DNA of 64,000 nt, taken from contig JAEUUZ010000017.1 in the NCBI GenBank assembly GCA_016786765.1, positions 40,077 through 104,076 on the forward strand, read 5' to 3'. The notes beneath the pieces were generated by a model. That model was not told where the DNA came from, did not search any database, and worked only from the letters and a program-made list of their open reading frames with translations. The translations under genes and the position numbers were made by a program. The stretch comes from Chitinophagales bacterium. Lineage in GTDB: Bacteria; Bacteroidota; Bacteroidia; Chitinophagales; LD1. This document shows, piece after piece, positions 16,706 through 26,455 of this stretch; the first letter of the stretch is position 1, and the number at the start of each line of letters is the position of its first letter.

Positions 16706-18013
16706 TTATACTCTGTTTATTTTGGCGCCCAAGGCGTTCAACCGTTGATCGATACGTTGATAGCCACGGTCGATTTGGTCGATGTTGTTGATGGTGGATT
16801 TCCCTTCGGCAGAGAGGGCGGCAATCAACAGCGAAACTCCAGCCCGAATATCCGGTGACGACATGGTAATTCCCCGCAGTTTATAGGCTTTGTCGATGCC
16901 TATCACCGAAGCGCGGTGCGGATCGCACAAAATAATTTGCGCGCCCATGTCAATCAATTTATCTACGAAAAATAAGCGCGACTCGAACATTTTTTGATGA
17001 ATCAATACCGAGCCTTTTGCTTGAGTAGCGGTTACCAACACAATACTGATCAAATCGGGTGTGAACAATGGCCATGGACCATCTGCTACGGTCAAAATCG
17101 ACCCGTCAATGAAACGTTGAATTTCGTAATGATCTTGCGATGGAATGAAAATATCATCGCCACGGAATTCCATTTGAATACCCAGTTTTTGAAATACGGT
17201 TGGAATATTTCCTAACTGATCGATACGACAATCTTTAATTAAAATTTCCGATTGGGTCATGGCTGCTAGACCAATAAAGGAGCCAATTTCAATCATATCG
17301 GGCAACATGCGATGCTCCGTGCCGCCTAATTCCGCAACACCGTCAATGTATAATAAATTTGAACCAATACCATCGATTTTCGCACCCATGCGCACTAACA
17401 TATTGCACAATTGTTGCAAATAGGGTTCGCAGGCTGCATTGTAAATGGTGGTTTTGCCTTTGGCTAGAACGGCCGTCATCACAATGTTTGCGGTTCCGGT
17501 CACCGATGGTTCATCCAATAAAATATAAGTACCCTGCAAGTTGGTGGCTTCAATGGAAAAGAAACTTTCTTCAGAATCGAAGTTGAACGTAGCACCTAAT
17601 TTCTCAAATCCTAGAAAGTGCGTATCTAAACGTCTGCGGCCAATTTTATCGCCTCCCGGCTTAGGCATGAACGCCTTTTTGAAGCGGGCTAATAGCGGAC
17701 CAATAATCATGATACTTCCTCTCAGCGCTGCTCCTTTTTTGCGGAACACATCGCCTTGCAGGTACTCCATGTTAATCTCATCGGCTTGGAAAGAATAGGT
17801 GTCATCGTTGATACGAGTCACTTTTACGCCTAAGTCGCCTAAAATTTCAATCAATAAATTTACATCCCGGATATCAGGAATGTTGGAAATGGTCACTTTT
17901 TCTTTGGTGAGCAATACGGCTGAGATAATCTGCAACGCCTCATTTTTCGCACCTTGTGGCACAATTTCACCTTTCAATTTCTGTCCCCCGATAACTTCAA
18001 ACGAACTACTCAT
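16706..18013 (-). CDS. murA: UDP-N-acetylglucosamine 1-carboxyvinyltransferase (MurA) with Asp in place of the catalytic-loop Cys
   Basis: The protein has 435 residues. It catalyses the first committed step of peptidoglycan synthesis, transferring enolpyruvate from PEP to UDP-GlcNAc. The N-terminal K23-N24 pair, the R-G-S-I helix and six inside-out alpha/beta repeats fit MurA. The flexible loop that normally reads GGCxIGxRPxDxH is GGDKIGRRRLDTH here, so Cys115 (E. coli numbering) is Asp122 (codon 17650-17648). That substitution is known from fosfomycin-resistant MurA of mycobacteria and chlamydiae. The gene is close to fructosamine kinase downstream and 114 bases from recO upstream. Confidence 0.95.
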   Translation of the reverse strand: MSSSFEVIGGQKLKGEIVPQGAKNEALQIISAVLLTKEKVTISNIPDIRDVNLLIEILGDLGVKVTRINDDTYSFQADEINMEYLQGDVFRKKGAALRGSIMIIGPLLARFKKAFMPKPGGDKIGRRRLDTHFLGFEKLGATFNFDSEESFFSIEATNLQGTYILLDEPSVTGTANIVMTAVLAKGKTTIYNAACEPYLQQLCNMLVRMGAKIDGIGSNLLYIDGVAELGGTEHRMLPDMIEIGSFIGLAAMTQSEILIKDCRIDQLGNIPTVFQKLGIQMEFRGDDIFIPSQDHYEIQRFIDGSILTVADGPWPLFTPDLISIVLVTATQAKGSVLIHQKMFESRLFFVDKLIDMGAQIILCDPHRASVIGIDKAYKLRGITMSSPDIRAGVSLLIAALSAEGKSTINNIDQIDRGYQRIDQRLNALGAKINRV

Positions 18014-18127
18014 TCCCTAAACATTATTATTTGTAGTTTAAATGTAAAATGGAAATCCATGGTGCATAGGTTTCAGCCACAAATAGAAATAACAGTGTGG
18101 TGTGGATTGTACAAATTTCCTGCAATG

Positions 18128-18853
18128 TCAGGCAAACACACTCTCAAAAATGTGATGCGACTGAATGTTCCGAAACGAATCAATGTGCAGCGCGTAGTAT
18201 TGTAGGAGCTTTTCCAGCACATTGTTTTTAACCTGTCTGTCGCAAGCAATATTCGGTTTTTCAAAAGGAGTGGAGTGGAGTAAGGCGTTCAGTACAGCAC
18301 TTTCTGAAGCATTCATCATATTGGGTAAAGCTCCGTTACCATTGCAGAAATGCCCCGATTGCAAATCAAACACCGGATTGTGCTCCGAATAATTGAGCGT
18401 AGGGAAAAAGCCCAAATGCTGCGTGAAGAAGAGTAAAAATTGTAAATGATAAAAGGCGTTCACGACCAATGAACGGTCGAGTTCCGCCAGTTGGTCGTAT
18501 ACAAATTCGAATTGTTCTTCGTTCTCTTCATGATCGTGTAACGAGTGCGACACCACTTCAATAATAAACATCAGCATGGCCGATTTTCGGGTATCGAAGG
18601 GAATGCTTTGGTACACATGCGCCCGCTTGAAATCCTTGATATAGTGGAGTTTCTTGTTTTCTTGATATAAAAAATCCATTTCTAGCAAGGTGCCGGGCTG
18701 CAGCATGGCGGCTTTGGACACCGATTTCGAAGTACGCACACCATTAATCATGAAGGAAAGACGGCCCAATTGTTCGGTATAGATACGCGCAATCACACTT
18801 GTTTCGGAGTGTTTAATGGTCTGCAATACGACACCTCTAGTTTTTAAAAACAT
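18128..18853 (-). CDS. recO: DNA repair protein RecO
   Basis: The protein has 241 residues. The N-terminal OB-fold (about 1-80, MFLKTRGVVLQTIKHSETS... with RIYTEQLGRLSFMINGVR) and the following helical domain match RecO. It works with RecF and RecR in loading RecA at gaps; recR is also in this window at 58374-59006. The C-terminal zinc-binding Cys cluster of some RecO proteins is absent: only isolated Cys residues are seen around HFCNGN and the NIACDRQ segment. The gene lies 3 bases downstream of the membrane protein gene, which itself follows porZ, so the three are probably co-transcribed. Confidence 0.92.
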   Translation of the reverse strand: MFLKTRGVVLQTIKHSETSVIARIYTEQLGRLSFMINGVRTSKSVSKAAMLQPGTLLEMDFLYQENKKLHYIKDFKRAHVYQSIPFDTRKSAMLMFIIEVVSHSLHDHEENEEQFEFVYDQLAELDRSLVVNAFYHLQFLLFFTQHLGFFPTLNYSEHNPVFDLQSGHFCNGNGALPNMMNASESAVLNALLHSTPFEKPNIACDRQVKNNVLEKLLQYYALHIDSFRNIQSHHIFESVFA

Positions 18854-18856
18854 GGC

Positions 18857-20461
18857 CTAAAAATTTTCAACTTCTTTCCACCCCATACCTGATTGATACA
18901 GGTATAATGCGTTTTTAGGTTTTTGTTTAAAATGGATTAAGTAGCTGTGGCTCCAATCGTCAATGGTGGTAGAATATATAGCATTATCGAGGTTCGTAGC
19001 ACCGGCTTGTGCTTTCCACCACCAGTTGCCCCATTGTTCGAACTCCACTTTCAAAGTGTTGCTGTCTACAACAAGCACATTAACTTTATCGGCTTTACTT
19101 TGCATATTAAAGCCATACACTTCATTGGTTTGTGCAATGTAATCGCGATGGTGTTTGATACGCATCACTTCTGTAAAAGGTGTAGCTAGCCGACAGCGAT
19201 ACATATATGCACCTTTGAAATTATCGGCTTCCGCTAAAATGAAAATCGGTCGTGTTCCGGCATCGGGAAATGTGTTTTCTAGTTGGTACATCACTTCACC
19301 TGCCGCCTGCCAATTTTTGATATTCTCATTTAAGAAAAATAATGATGCCATCCACCAAAGCAATCCATAGCCCAAAGCAATGTATCGATGAATACTGTAT
19401 AACGCCACCAATACTGCTGCAATAAAGAATAGCGATGGCAAGTACCCCAATCGATCACCATGAATAGGAATCCAAGGAATGAAATAGAGGTTCAACACCG
19501 GAATAACAAGGCCGGTAAATGTGATAAAGAGGAAAACACTGAGTTTTAAAGTGGAGCTTTTTCGAGCAAACCAAAGCCACAGTCCACCTACTGCAATTAA
19601 TAGCGCGGCACTTCTTAACACATGCTGTTCTATAAACTGATAGCAGGCATCACGCCAATGGGGTTCCCACCAATTAGTGAACAACAAAAACTTACACCAA
19701 TATGAAATATAAGTAACAACGATCTGCTGTACATGAATTTGTGTGTGCTTATCGATGCCGTAATGGCCTATCCAAACACCTAAAACAATTTTGTTGATGA
19801 CGAAATAGAGCGGGAGAAAACTCAGTATCATCAGCACTTCCAATCGCAATAAAGCTTTCCACCGTGCAACAGGAAACAAAAGCAATACAAGGAAAAAGAC
19901 TGCAAATGGGAATACAAAGGCTAATTCGTGGGTGAATATGGCAAGTGCAAAAAAGACGACATGGATATAAAGAAATTTTGTAAGTCGTGTTTCGCTATAT
20001 TGAATGACACTCCAAAGCATTCCCCAAAACAAGGCAAGAGTAATAGCATATAAATTACCTACACCCCATACTACCACCTCGGTTTGATAAGGGAAAAAAA
20101 GGAAAATTAGGCCTGCTAATATACCCAATAGTTGATCTCGTTGCGGTACCATTCGATGGATAAACCATACTATCATTGTGGCATTCAAGGCATGTAACAA
20201 CACACAAAAAAGCAAAGCAACAATTTCGTTTAGGCCAAAAATTGCATAGCCAAAATACGTAATAAATAACAAGAAGGGCCGAAAAGAGATATCTCTGAAA
20301 TTCACGAGAAAGCCCTTAATTCCTAATGCATCAAAAGGTCTTACCCAATCTAGTGCATCAAAAGTAAACACACCGGCTTTGGCGCGCCAATACATAGCAA
20401 AACTGCCAATAGTAAAGAGGATAAACAGTAAAAAATAGCGATTTCCTGTAGCCTTTTTCAT
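18857..20461 (-). CDS. Multi-spanning membrane protein, GT-C glycosyltransferase-like; function unknown
   Basis: The protein has 534 residues with about ten or eleven membrane segments over residues 10-385 and a soluble C-terminal part of about 150 residues. An aromatic-rich first periplasmic loop (RAKAGVFTFDALDWVRPFDALG) sits between helices 1 and 2. This layout resembles GT-C fold glycosyltransferases, which use polyprenyl-phosphate sugars, but I see no firm catalytic signature. It lies 16 bases downstream of porZ and 3 bases upstream of recO. The similar-sized protein at 59026-60864 shares the layout rather than obvious sequence. Confidence 0.6.
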   Translation of the reverse strand: MKKATGNRYFLLFILFTIGSFAMYWRAKAGVFTFDALDWVRPFDALGIKGFLVNFRDISFRPFLLFITYFGYAIFGLNEIVALLFCVLLHALNATMIVWFIHRMVPQRDQLLGILAGLIFLFFPYQTEVVVWGVGNLYAITLALFWGMLWSVIQYSETRLTKFLYIHVVFFALAIFTHELAFVFPFAVFFLVLLLFPVARWKALLRLEVLMILSFLPLYFVINKIVLGVWIGHYGIDKHTQIHVQQIVVTYISYWCKFLLFTNWWEPHWRDACYQFIEQHVLRSAALLIAVGGLWLWFARKSSTLKLSVFLFITFTGLVIPVLNLYFIPWIPIHGDRLGYLPSLFFIAAVLVALYSIHRYIALGYGLLWWMASLFFLNENIKNWQAAGEVMYQLENTFPDAGTRPIFILAEADNFKGAYMYRCRLATPFTEVMRIKHHRDYIAQTNEVYGFNMQSKADKVNVLVVDSNTLKVEFEQWGNWWWKAQAGATNLDNAIYSTTIDDWSHSYLIHFKQKPKNALYLYQSGMGWKEVENF

Positions 20462-20477
20462 GCTGCAAGATAAGGGA

Positions 20478-22775
20478 TTAATTGAGCAACACTATTTTCG
20501 CCACCGACTTTTCCTTGCCTAATTCTGTGGCAGAATAAACAATATAAACCCCCGATTTTACTCTGTTTCCTGTATAGCCTTTCCCATCCCAAATCATTTG
20601 TCCGCCATTGGCTTTGCCTTGGTATACTAACACTCCTGCAGCATCAGTGATTTTAACATAGGCATCATCTACTAAGCCTTTAATAGCAATTGGTCCGGTA
20701 TAGGAAGGTTGAACCGGATTAGGATAAACCAATGCCACACCTTTTTTCTCGCCTCCTTTAATGGCATCGCCTTGGTAGCTTACCAATCCGTTTTCGGTAC
20801 CAATAAACACTTCTCCATTTTCATCATTTACTTTAATGTCGGTGATGAAATTAGAAGGTAAAGGACTATTGTCTTTTGTGAAGCGAAGGAGTTCGTTCTT
20901 TCCGTCTGCACTAATGAGCCAAACCCCATTACCCGATCCTACCCATTTTCTGTTCGCGCCATCCACAGCAATGGCCTTAACACTTTCTGTACTGAATAAA
21001 TAGCCAATAAAACCATCGCGATCTACTTTTATTTTATCGGCATCGCAACCGCTGCTGGTCAACACACTTGAAGCGCAATAAAACGTGCCTATACCTTCGT
21101 CAGTTCCTACCCAAACATCACCATTTTTGTCTTCTACTATACTCCATGCACTATTGTTGGGAAGTCCGCCACTACCGGTTCCTGAGCCTAAGCTTCGGTA
21201 TTGGTCATCGCTTTCATCGTCAATATCTTCTCCCGGATTGTATACAATAATATTTCCCGGACGATTACACATCCAAATGGTTCCGTCCACAGCTATCATT
21301 TTTCGGGTTGAACTGAATGAATAGGGTACATTAAAACTTTTCCAAGTGCCATCAGGTTTTAAAACAATGAGTGGGCGCGGAGAATTGGCATTGCTCATCC
21401 ATGTGTTGCCCAAGGCATCTACACAAACGGCAGTAACTCTGAATGTTTTGGTACCCGTTACCGGACGAATGGGGCTATTGCTACTATCATAAGTGTTAAT
21501 GTTGTTGTTGTTTAAGTCAAGTTCTGCCAAACCGCCTTGAAACGAAGCATAATACACTTTATTGGTAACCGGGTTGTGGGCAACCGATAAAAAATCAGCA
21601 TAATTAGCAAGTTGACCATAACTGTATCGTGTGTAGGCTCTCCAATACTGCTCTTTATAAAACACAAGGCCATCGCGGTTATTCAGGTAATCGCTATAGG
21701 ATGGATCTGTTCCCCCTGCTGCTAAATAGGTTACCCCATCGGCAATAGCCATGTTAAACACCCCGTTGGATACCGGTCCGTTTGGAATGAACGATTCAGG
21801 TGTAGCGCCCGGTGAACTATATTTTAAAAAGCCTTCCCATGCATCGGCAATCCATAGGGTAGATCCGGTAATCAGAATATCGTTTGGCTTTAACGATTTA
21901 GTATAATTGGTTTCAACATAAGACCCATCATCGCTAATGGCTAAAATAGTGCGATTATTGGCTTCGTTCGTATCGTTCCAAAGGCATACAGAAAGCACAT
22001 TTCCATTGGTTTTAATAGCTTTCACATCCCAAACGGGAATTGAATACACTAAACTCCATGCGTTTCCATCGTATCGGAAAATACTATCGCGCATGGATGC
22101 AAAAACAGAATTTTGCGAACGACCTATAAAATCTGTCGGTTGAGGGGAGATGCCTGCTGTTTGTAAAGTCCAGAACGTATAATTCTGTAAGTTGGGACTG
22201 TTTAATGGCGCTACTTTTACACCTTCAGCTGTTGCAGCAAAAATTTTACCATTATTGATGACAACTCCATTCACCACTACATTTCCACCATTGTTGCCAA
22301 TTACATAGGTCGATTTAATTTCTCTTTTTACTAAATCCAAAACGGCAACACCAATATCTGTTGATAAATACGCGAAGTTGCCATACACAAAAATGTCGTT
22401 AATATTCTTAGAACTACTGGTGATTTTATTTTTAATATCGGGGAGGTTGTATATGTTTTCTCCATTTACCAACAAATCGAGATTACTGTTTTCATAAGCA
22501 ACAATAAGCGTTTTAGCCGAAGCGCTGTATTTAATTTTTTTGACACCTACATCGCTCAATCCATTCGCTTTGTTAAGGGTTTGAATGCTATTGTCGTCTT
22601 TATCGATATAGAAAATGGCTAGCGTGGAGGCACAATAAATTTTATCCTCGCCATCTTCCACCTGATAGCCAATGGAATAAGGAAAATGCGCTTTCCATGT
22701 ACCTATGGCGCGTTGTTGTGCAGACAATAGCGAACAAAACAAAAGGAGCGTAACTGTATATATCAACCGATTCAT
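20478..22775 (-). CDS. porZ: PorZ-like type IX secretion protein
   Basis: The protein has 765 residues. A signal peptide (1-19) is followed by beta-propeller repeats: an N-terminal propeller beginning GTWKAHFPYSIG, then repeats with motifs like DKNGDVWVGTDEGIGTF and NRKWVGSGNGVWLI that resemble two-component-regulator propellers. The last about 90 residues form a T9SS type A-like C-terminal domain (VYPNPVQPSYTGPI..., SGVYIVYSA). This three-part form matches PorZ, a surface-exposed part of the T9SS attachment complex that helps cargo receive its lipopolysaccharide anchor. Proximity to recO is also, to my knowledge, common for porZ in this phylum. A T9SS cargo protein with propellers is the alternative. 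Confidence 0.78.
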   Translation of the reverse strand: MNRLIYTVTLLLFCSLLSAQQRAIGTWKAHFPYSIGYQVEDGEDKIYCASTLAIFYIDKDDNSIQTLNKANGLSDVGVKKIKYSASAKTLIVAYENSNLDLLVNGENIYNLPDIKNKITSSSKNINDIFVYGNFAYLSTDIGVAVLDLVKREIKSTYVIGNNGGNVVVNGVVINNGKIFAATAEGVKVAPLNSPNLQNYTFWTLQTAGISPQPTDFIGRSQNSVFASMRDSIFRYDGNAWSLVYSIPVWDVKAIKTNGNVLSVCLWNDTNEANNRTILAISDDGSYVETNYTKSLKPNDILITGSTLWIADAWEGFLKYSSPGATPESFIPNGPVSNGVFNMAIADGVTYLAAGGTDPSYSDYLNNRDGLVFYKEQYWRAYTRYSYGQLANYADFLSVAHNPVTNKVYYASFQGGLAELDLNNNNINTYDSSNSPIRPVTGTKTFRVTAVCVDALGNTWMSNANSPRPLIVLKPDGTWKSFNVPYSFSSTRKMIAVDGTIWMCNRPGNIIVYNPGEDIDDESDDQYRSLGSGTGSGGLPNNSAWSIVEDKNGDVWVGTDEGIGTFYCASSVLTSSGCDADKIKVDRDGFIGYLFSTESVKAIAVDGANRKWVGSGNGVWLISADGKNELLRFTKDNSPLPSNFITDIKVNDENGEVFIGTENGLVSYQGDAIKGGEKKGVALVYPNPVQPSYTGPIAIKGLVDDAYVKITDAAGVLVYQGKANGGQMIWDGKGYTGNRVKSGVYIVYSATELGKEKSVAKIVLLN

Positions 22776-22807
22776 GAGCCTAAATTAATCATTCACCCCA
22801 AACGGAC

Positions 22808-22836
22808 GGAACAAAAAAATATTGTATAGTCTTAAA
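22808..22836 (+). promoter_or_regulatory. Possible ECF-type promoter upstream of ileS
   Basis: GGAAC (22808-22812), 16 bases and GTC (22829-22831) match the general ECF consensus on the plus strand, 120 bases before the ileS ATG. The -10 neighbourhood GTATAGTCTTAA closely resembles GTATAGTCTAAG before the sigma gene. Transcription from it is an inference. Confidence 0.35.
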
Positions 22837-22953
22837 ATTCCTTAGAAATACGAGTTACATCCCCCTCGATTCGCCCACTCTTGTAAATTTCCTTATTTTA
22901 CCCGCTCAAAAAATGCTCGGTTAGCGTGCCGGCAAAAGATTATTAGCGGATAT

Positions 22954-25900
22954 ATGAAACGAAAAGACAGTAATGCTTCAGGTTTTCCTGAATATGCGAT
23001 GATGGATTTACCAACCATGGAAAAAGAAATTTTGACTTGGTGGGAAGATAATAATGTATTTGAAAAAAGTATTAGCGAGCGCCCCGATGATAAACGATTC
23101 GTGTTTTTCGAAGGCCCTCCAAGCGCAAACGGTTTACCGGGTATTCACCACGTAATGAGCCGTACCATCAAGGATTTGTTTTGTCGTTTCAAAACATTAC
23201 AGGGCTATCGTGTAGAGCGAAAAGCAGGTTGGGATACCCATGGATTGCCTGTAGAACTTGGGGTGGAAAAAAAAATTGGCATCACTAAAGCCGATATAGG
23301 AACAAAAATAACAGTGGCCGAATACAATAAATTGTGCCGCGAAGATGTGATGAAGTTCACCGACATCTGGAACGATTTGACCCGAAAAATGGGCTATTGG
23401 GTGGATATGGAGCACCCCTATATTACGTACGAAAATAACTATATCGAAAGTTTATGGGCTTTATTAAAAAAGCTATTCGATAAAGGATTATTGTATGAAG
23501 GCTATACCATTCAGCCGTATTCTCCGGCTGCCGGAACAGGTTTAAGTTCACACGAATTGAACCAGCCGGGCTGTTACAGGGATGTGAAGGATGTGAGTGC
23601 TGTAGCTATGTTTAAAGTAGTTAAAAATGAAAATTCGAGTTTTCTTTTTGATAACGATGGTGAAGATGTTCGGTTTTTAGCTTGGACAACAACTCCATGG
23701 ACATTACCAAGTAATACAGCATTGGCTTTAGGATCGGAAATTGAGTATTTAAAGGTTAAAACTTTAAGTCGCTATACAGGTAAACCCATTACAGTTATTG
23801 TTGCATATGATTTATTTTCTAAATATTTTTTGGTAGCAGACAGTAATCGTACGGAGTTACTAAAATCGAAAGTTTTTCCATTGTCACAAATAGCAAATAG
23901 TGATGAAGAGCCCTTAATATATCTAAATAACGAAGTTAAGGATACTGCTAAACTTATCACATCTGATAAAGTTAATAGTTGGTTGGTAGAAAAAATAGTC
24001 AAAGGAGCAGAACTCGAAGGTATCCGTTACGAACAATTGTTGCCCTATGCACAGCCTACCGATGGCGATGCATTCCGTGTAATTTTAGGTGATTTCGTTA
24101 CCACTACCGATGGAACGGGTATCGTACACATCGCGCCAAGCTTTGGGTCTGACGACTTTCGTGTGGCAAAGCAAAACAGCATTGGTTCGTTAACATTAGT
24201 CGATAAGCAAGGAAAATTTGTGGATGAAGTGAACGATCCGGTTTTTCCGCTCGATGGACGTTTTGTGAAAGAGGCCTATTTTACTGATGCTGAAAAAGAG
24301 CAGGAGTTTCATTTACAAAAGGAAATTCTGCGCGTCAATAATATTATAGCCGATTTGAAGAGTTTCATGAGTGCTGATGATTTGATTGTATTAAAATTGA
24401 AGCTCGAAAATAAATTATTCAAAACCGAGAAATACGACCACAGTTATCCGCATTGCTGGAGAACGGATAAGCCGATTATCTATTATCCGCTCGATTCGTG
24501 GTTCATTAAAACTACAGCGATTAAAGAACGTTTGATTGAACTCAATAAAACAATCAATTGGAAACCTGCACATACGGGCGAAGGCCGATTCGGACAATGG
24601 TTGGAAAACTTGGTGGATTGGAATTTGTCGCGTTCGCGCTATTGGGGAACTCCGCTTCCTATTTGGGTTTCGGAAGATTATGCAGAAACAAAATGCATTG
24701 GCTCTATCGCAGAGTTAAAAGTGGAAATCGAAAAATCAGTGAAAACCGGTTATATGCAATCGATGGAAGTAACCGATTTGCACAAACCTTTCGTTGATGA
24801 AATTGTATTGGTGTCGGATACCGGTAAACCCATGAAACGTGTTGCCGATTTGATAGATGTATGGTTCGATTCGGGCGCTATGCCTTATGCACAGTGGCAT
24901 TATCCGTTAGAAAACGAAAGCACGTTCAAACAAAATTTTCCGGCCGATTTTATTGCCGAAGGGGTAGATCAAACCCGAGGTTGGTTCTTTACTTTGCATG
25001 TGTTGGGAGTGGCTTTGTTCGATTCGGTGGCCTACAAAAATGTGGTGTCTAACGGTTTGTTGCTCGATAAAAATGGCAACAAAATGAGTAAACGTTTAGG
25101 CAACGTGATTGATCCGTTTGAAACCATTGAAAAATATTCAGCCGATGCTACACGCTGGTACATGATGCGAAACAGCGATCCATGGGAGAATATGAAATTC
25201 GACATGACCGGCTTGCAAGACGTAATTCGTTCGCATTTCGGCACCTTGTATAACACCTATGGCTTTTTTGCTTTGTATGCTAATATCGATAATTGGAAGT
25301 ACGATGCTGCGAAGAAAATAAGCAATGAAGCTAAACCCGAGTTGGATCGTTGGATTATCTCAAAATTGCAAACGCTAGTGAAGGACGTTACGGGTTTTTA
25401 TGAAGACTACGAGCCAACCAAAGCTGCACGAGCCATCGAAAAGTTTGTGGACGAAGATTTGAGTAACTGGTATGTACGCTTGAACCGCAGACGTTTCTGG
25501 AAAGGTGAAATGAGCGAAGACAAACAAGCTGCCTACGAAACGTTGTTCGAGTGTTTGAATGCAGTGTCGCAGTTGATGAGCCCTATTGCTCCGTTCTTCA
25601 GCGAATGGATGCACCGTAATTTGAATGAAGGCAGTGCTTCGGTACATCTTTCCTATTTGGTGGAAGCCGATGAACGCTTGTTGGATAAAGACTTGGAAGA
25701 GCGCATGGAGCTGGCACAACGTTCATGCTCATTGATTCTTTCTTTACGCAAAAAAGAAAAAATAAAAGTTCGTCAGCCCTTATCTAAAATTTTGATTCCG
25801 GTGGTGAATGCCAAAACGCAAGCACAATTCGAAAAGGTAGAAAGCTACATTTTGAGTGAAGTGAACGTGAAAGCTATTGAGTACATCAGCGATGCATCGG

Positions 25901-26430
25901 GTGTGGTAAAAAAGAAAATCAAACCGAATTTCAAAGAATTAGGAAAACGTGTTGGCTCGAAAATGAAAGCCGTGCAAAACGCGGTATTGGCTTTTACTGC
26001 CGATGATATTTCGCAAATTGAACGTGATCAAAAGTACGTGTTGAATTTAGAAGGAGAATCGTTCGAATTGTTTTTGGCCGATGTAGACATTCAAACCGAA
26101 GATATTCCGGGTTGGTTAGTAGCTTCAGAAGGTGCGTTGACAGTGGCTTTGGATGTAACATTAACAGATGCTTTACGCCAAGAAGGGAATGCGCGCGAGT
26201 TCGTGAATAAGGTGCAGAATCTCCGAAAAGACAAAGACTTTAAAGTGCTCGATCGCATTAAAGTGAAAGTGATAGCGAACGATATGCTCAAAGAGGCTAT
26301 TGTGAATTTCCACGATTATATCGCCAACGAAATTTTAGCGAAAGAAATAGAAGTGGTAGACACCTTGGATAGCTTTGACGAGTTAGAGTATAATGAAGAA
26401 ACCATAAAAGTATATGTTGCCGTTGTGTAA
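22954..26430 (+). CDS. ileS: Isoleucyl-tRNA synthetase, type 2, with GIHH in place of HIGH
   Basis: The protein has 1158 residues, longer than bacterial type 1 IleRS and typical of the eukaryote-like type 2. It charges tRNA-Ile. The N-terminal catalytic segment GPPSANGLPGIHHV carries GIHH at 63-66 (23140-23151) where HIGH or HYGH is expected. The editing domain retains the WTTTPWTLPSNTALALG segment, and KMSKR is at 710-714. An anticodon-binding helical domain follows, with a C-terminal module to 1158. Type 2 IleRS enzymes are generally insensitive to mupirocin. lspA follows 25 bases later. The dksA-like gene often found between ileS and lspA in this phylum is absent. Confidence 0.95.
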   Translation: MKRKDSNASGFPEYAMMDLPTMEKEILTWWEDNNVFEKSISERPDDKRFVFFEGPPSANGLPGIHHVMSRTIKDLFCRFKTLQGYRVERKAGWDTHGLPVELGVEKKIGITKADIGTKITVAEYNKLCREDVMKFTDIWNDLTRKMGYWVDMEHPYITYENNYIESLWALLKKLFDKGLLYEGYTIQPYSPAAGTGLSSHELNQPGCYRDVKDVSAVAMFKVVKNENSSFLFDNDGEDVRFLAWTTTPWTLPSNTALALGSEIEYLKVKTLSRYTGKPITVIVAYDLFSKYFLVADSNRTELLKSKVFPLSQIANSDEEPLIYLNNEVKDTAKLITSDKVNSWLVEKIVKGAELEGIRYEQLLPYAQPTDGDAFRVILGDFVTTTDGTGIVHIAPSFGSDDFRVAKQNSIGSLTLVDKQGKFVDEVNDPVFPLDGRFVKEAYFTDAEKEQEFHLQKEILRVNNIIADLKSFMSADDLIVLKLKLENKLFKTEKYDHSYPHCWRTDKPIIYYPLDSWFIKTTAIKERLIELNKTINWKPAHTGEGRFGQWLENLVDWNLSRSRYWGTPLPIWVSEDYAETKCIGSIAELKVEIEKSVKTGYMQSMEVTDLHKPFVDEIVLVSDTGKPMKRVADLIDVWFDSGAMPYAQWHYPLENESTFKQNFPADFIAEGVDQTRGWFFTLHVLGVALFDSVAYKNVVSNGLLLDKNGNKMSKRLGNVIDPFETIEKYSADATRWYMMRNSDPWENMKFDMTGLQDVIRSHFGTLYNTYGFFALYANIDNWKYDAAKKISNEAKPELDRWIISKLQTLVKDVTGFYEDYEPTKAARAIEKFVDEDLSNWYVRLNRRRFWKGEMSEDKQAAYETLFECLNAVSQLMSPIAPFFSEWMHRNLNEGSASVHLSYLVEADERLLDKDLEERMELAQRSCSLILSLRKKEKIKVRQPLSKILIPVVNAKTQAQFEKVESYILSEVNVKAIEYISDASGVVKKKIKPNFKELGKRVGSKMKAVQNAVLAFTADDISQIERDQKYVLNLEGESFELFLADVDIQTEDIPGWLVASEGALTVALDVTLTDALRQEGNAREFVNKVQNLRKDKDFKVLDRIKVKVIANDMLKEAIVNFHDYIANEILAKEIEVVDTLDSFDELEYNEETIKVYVAVV

Positions 26431-26455
26431 CAATATTTATAAAAATCAGCAAGCA

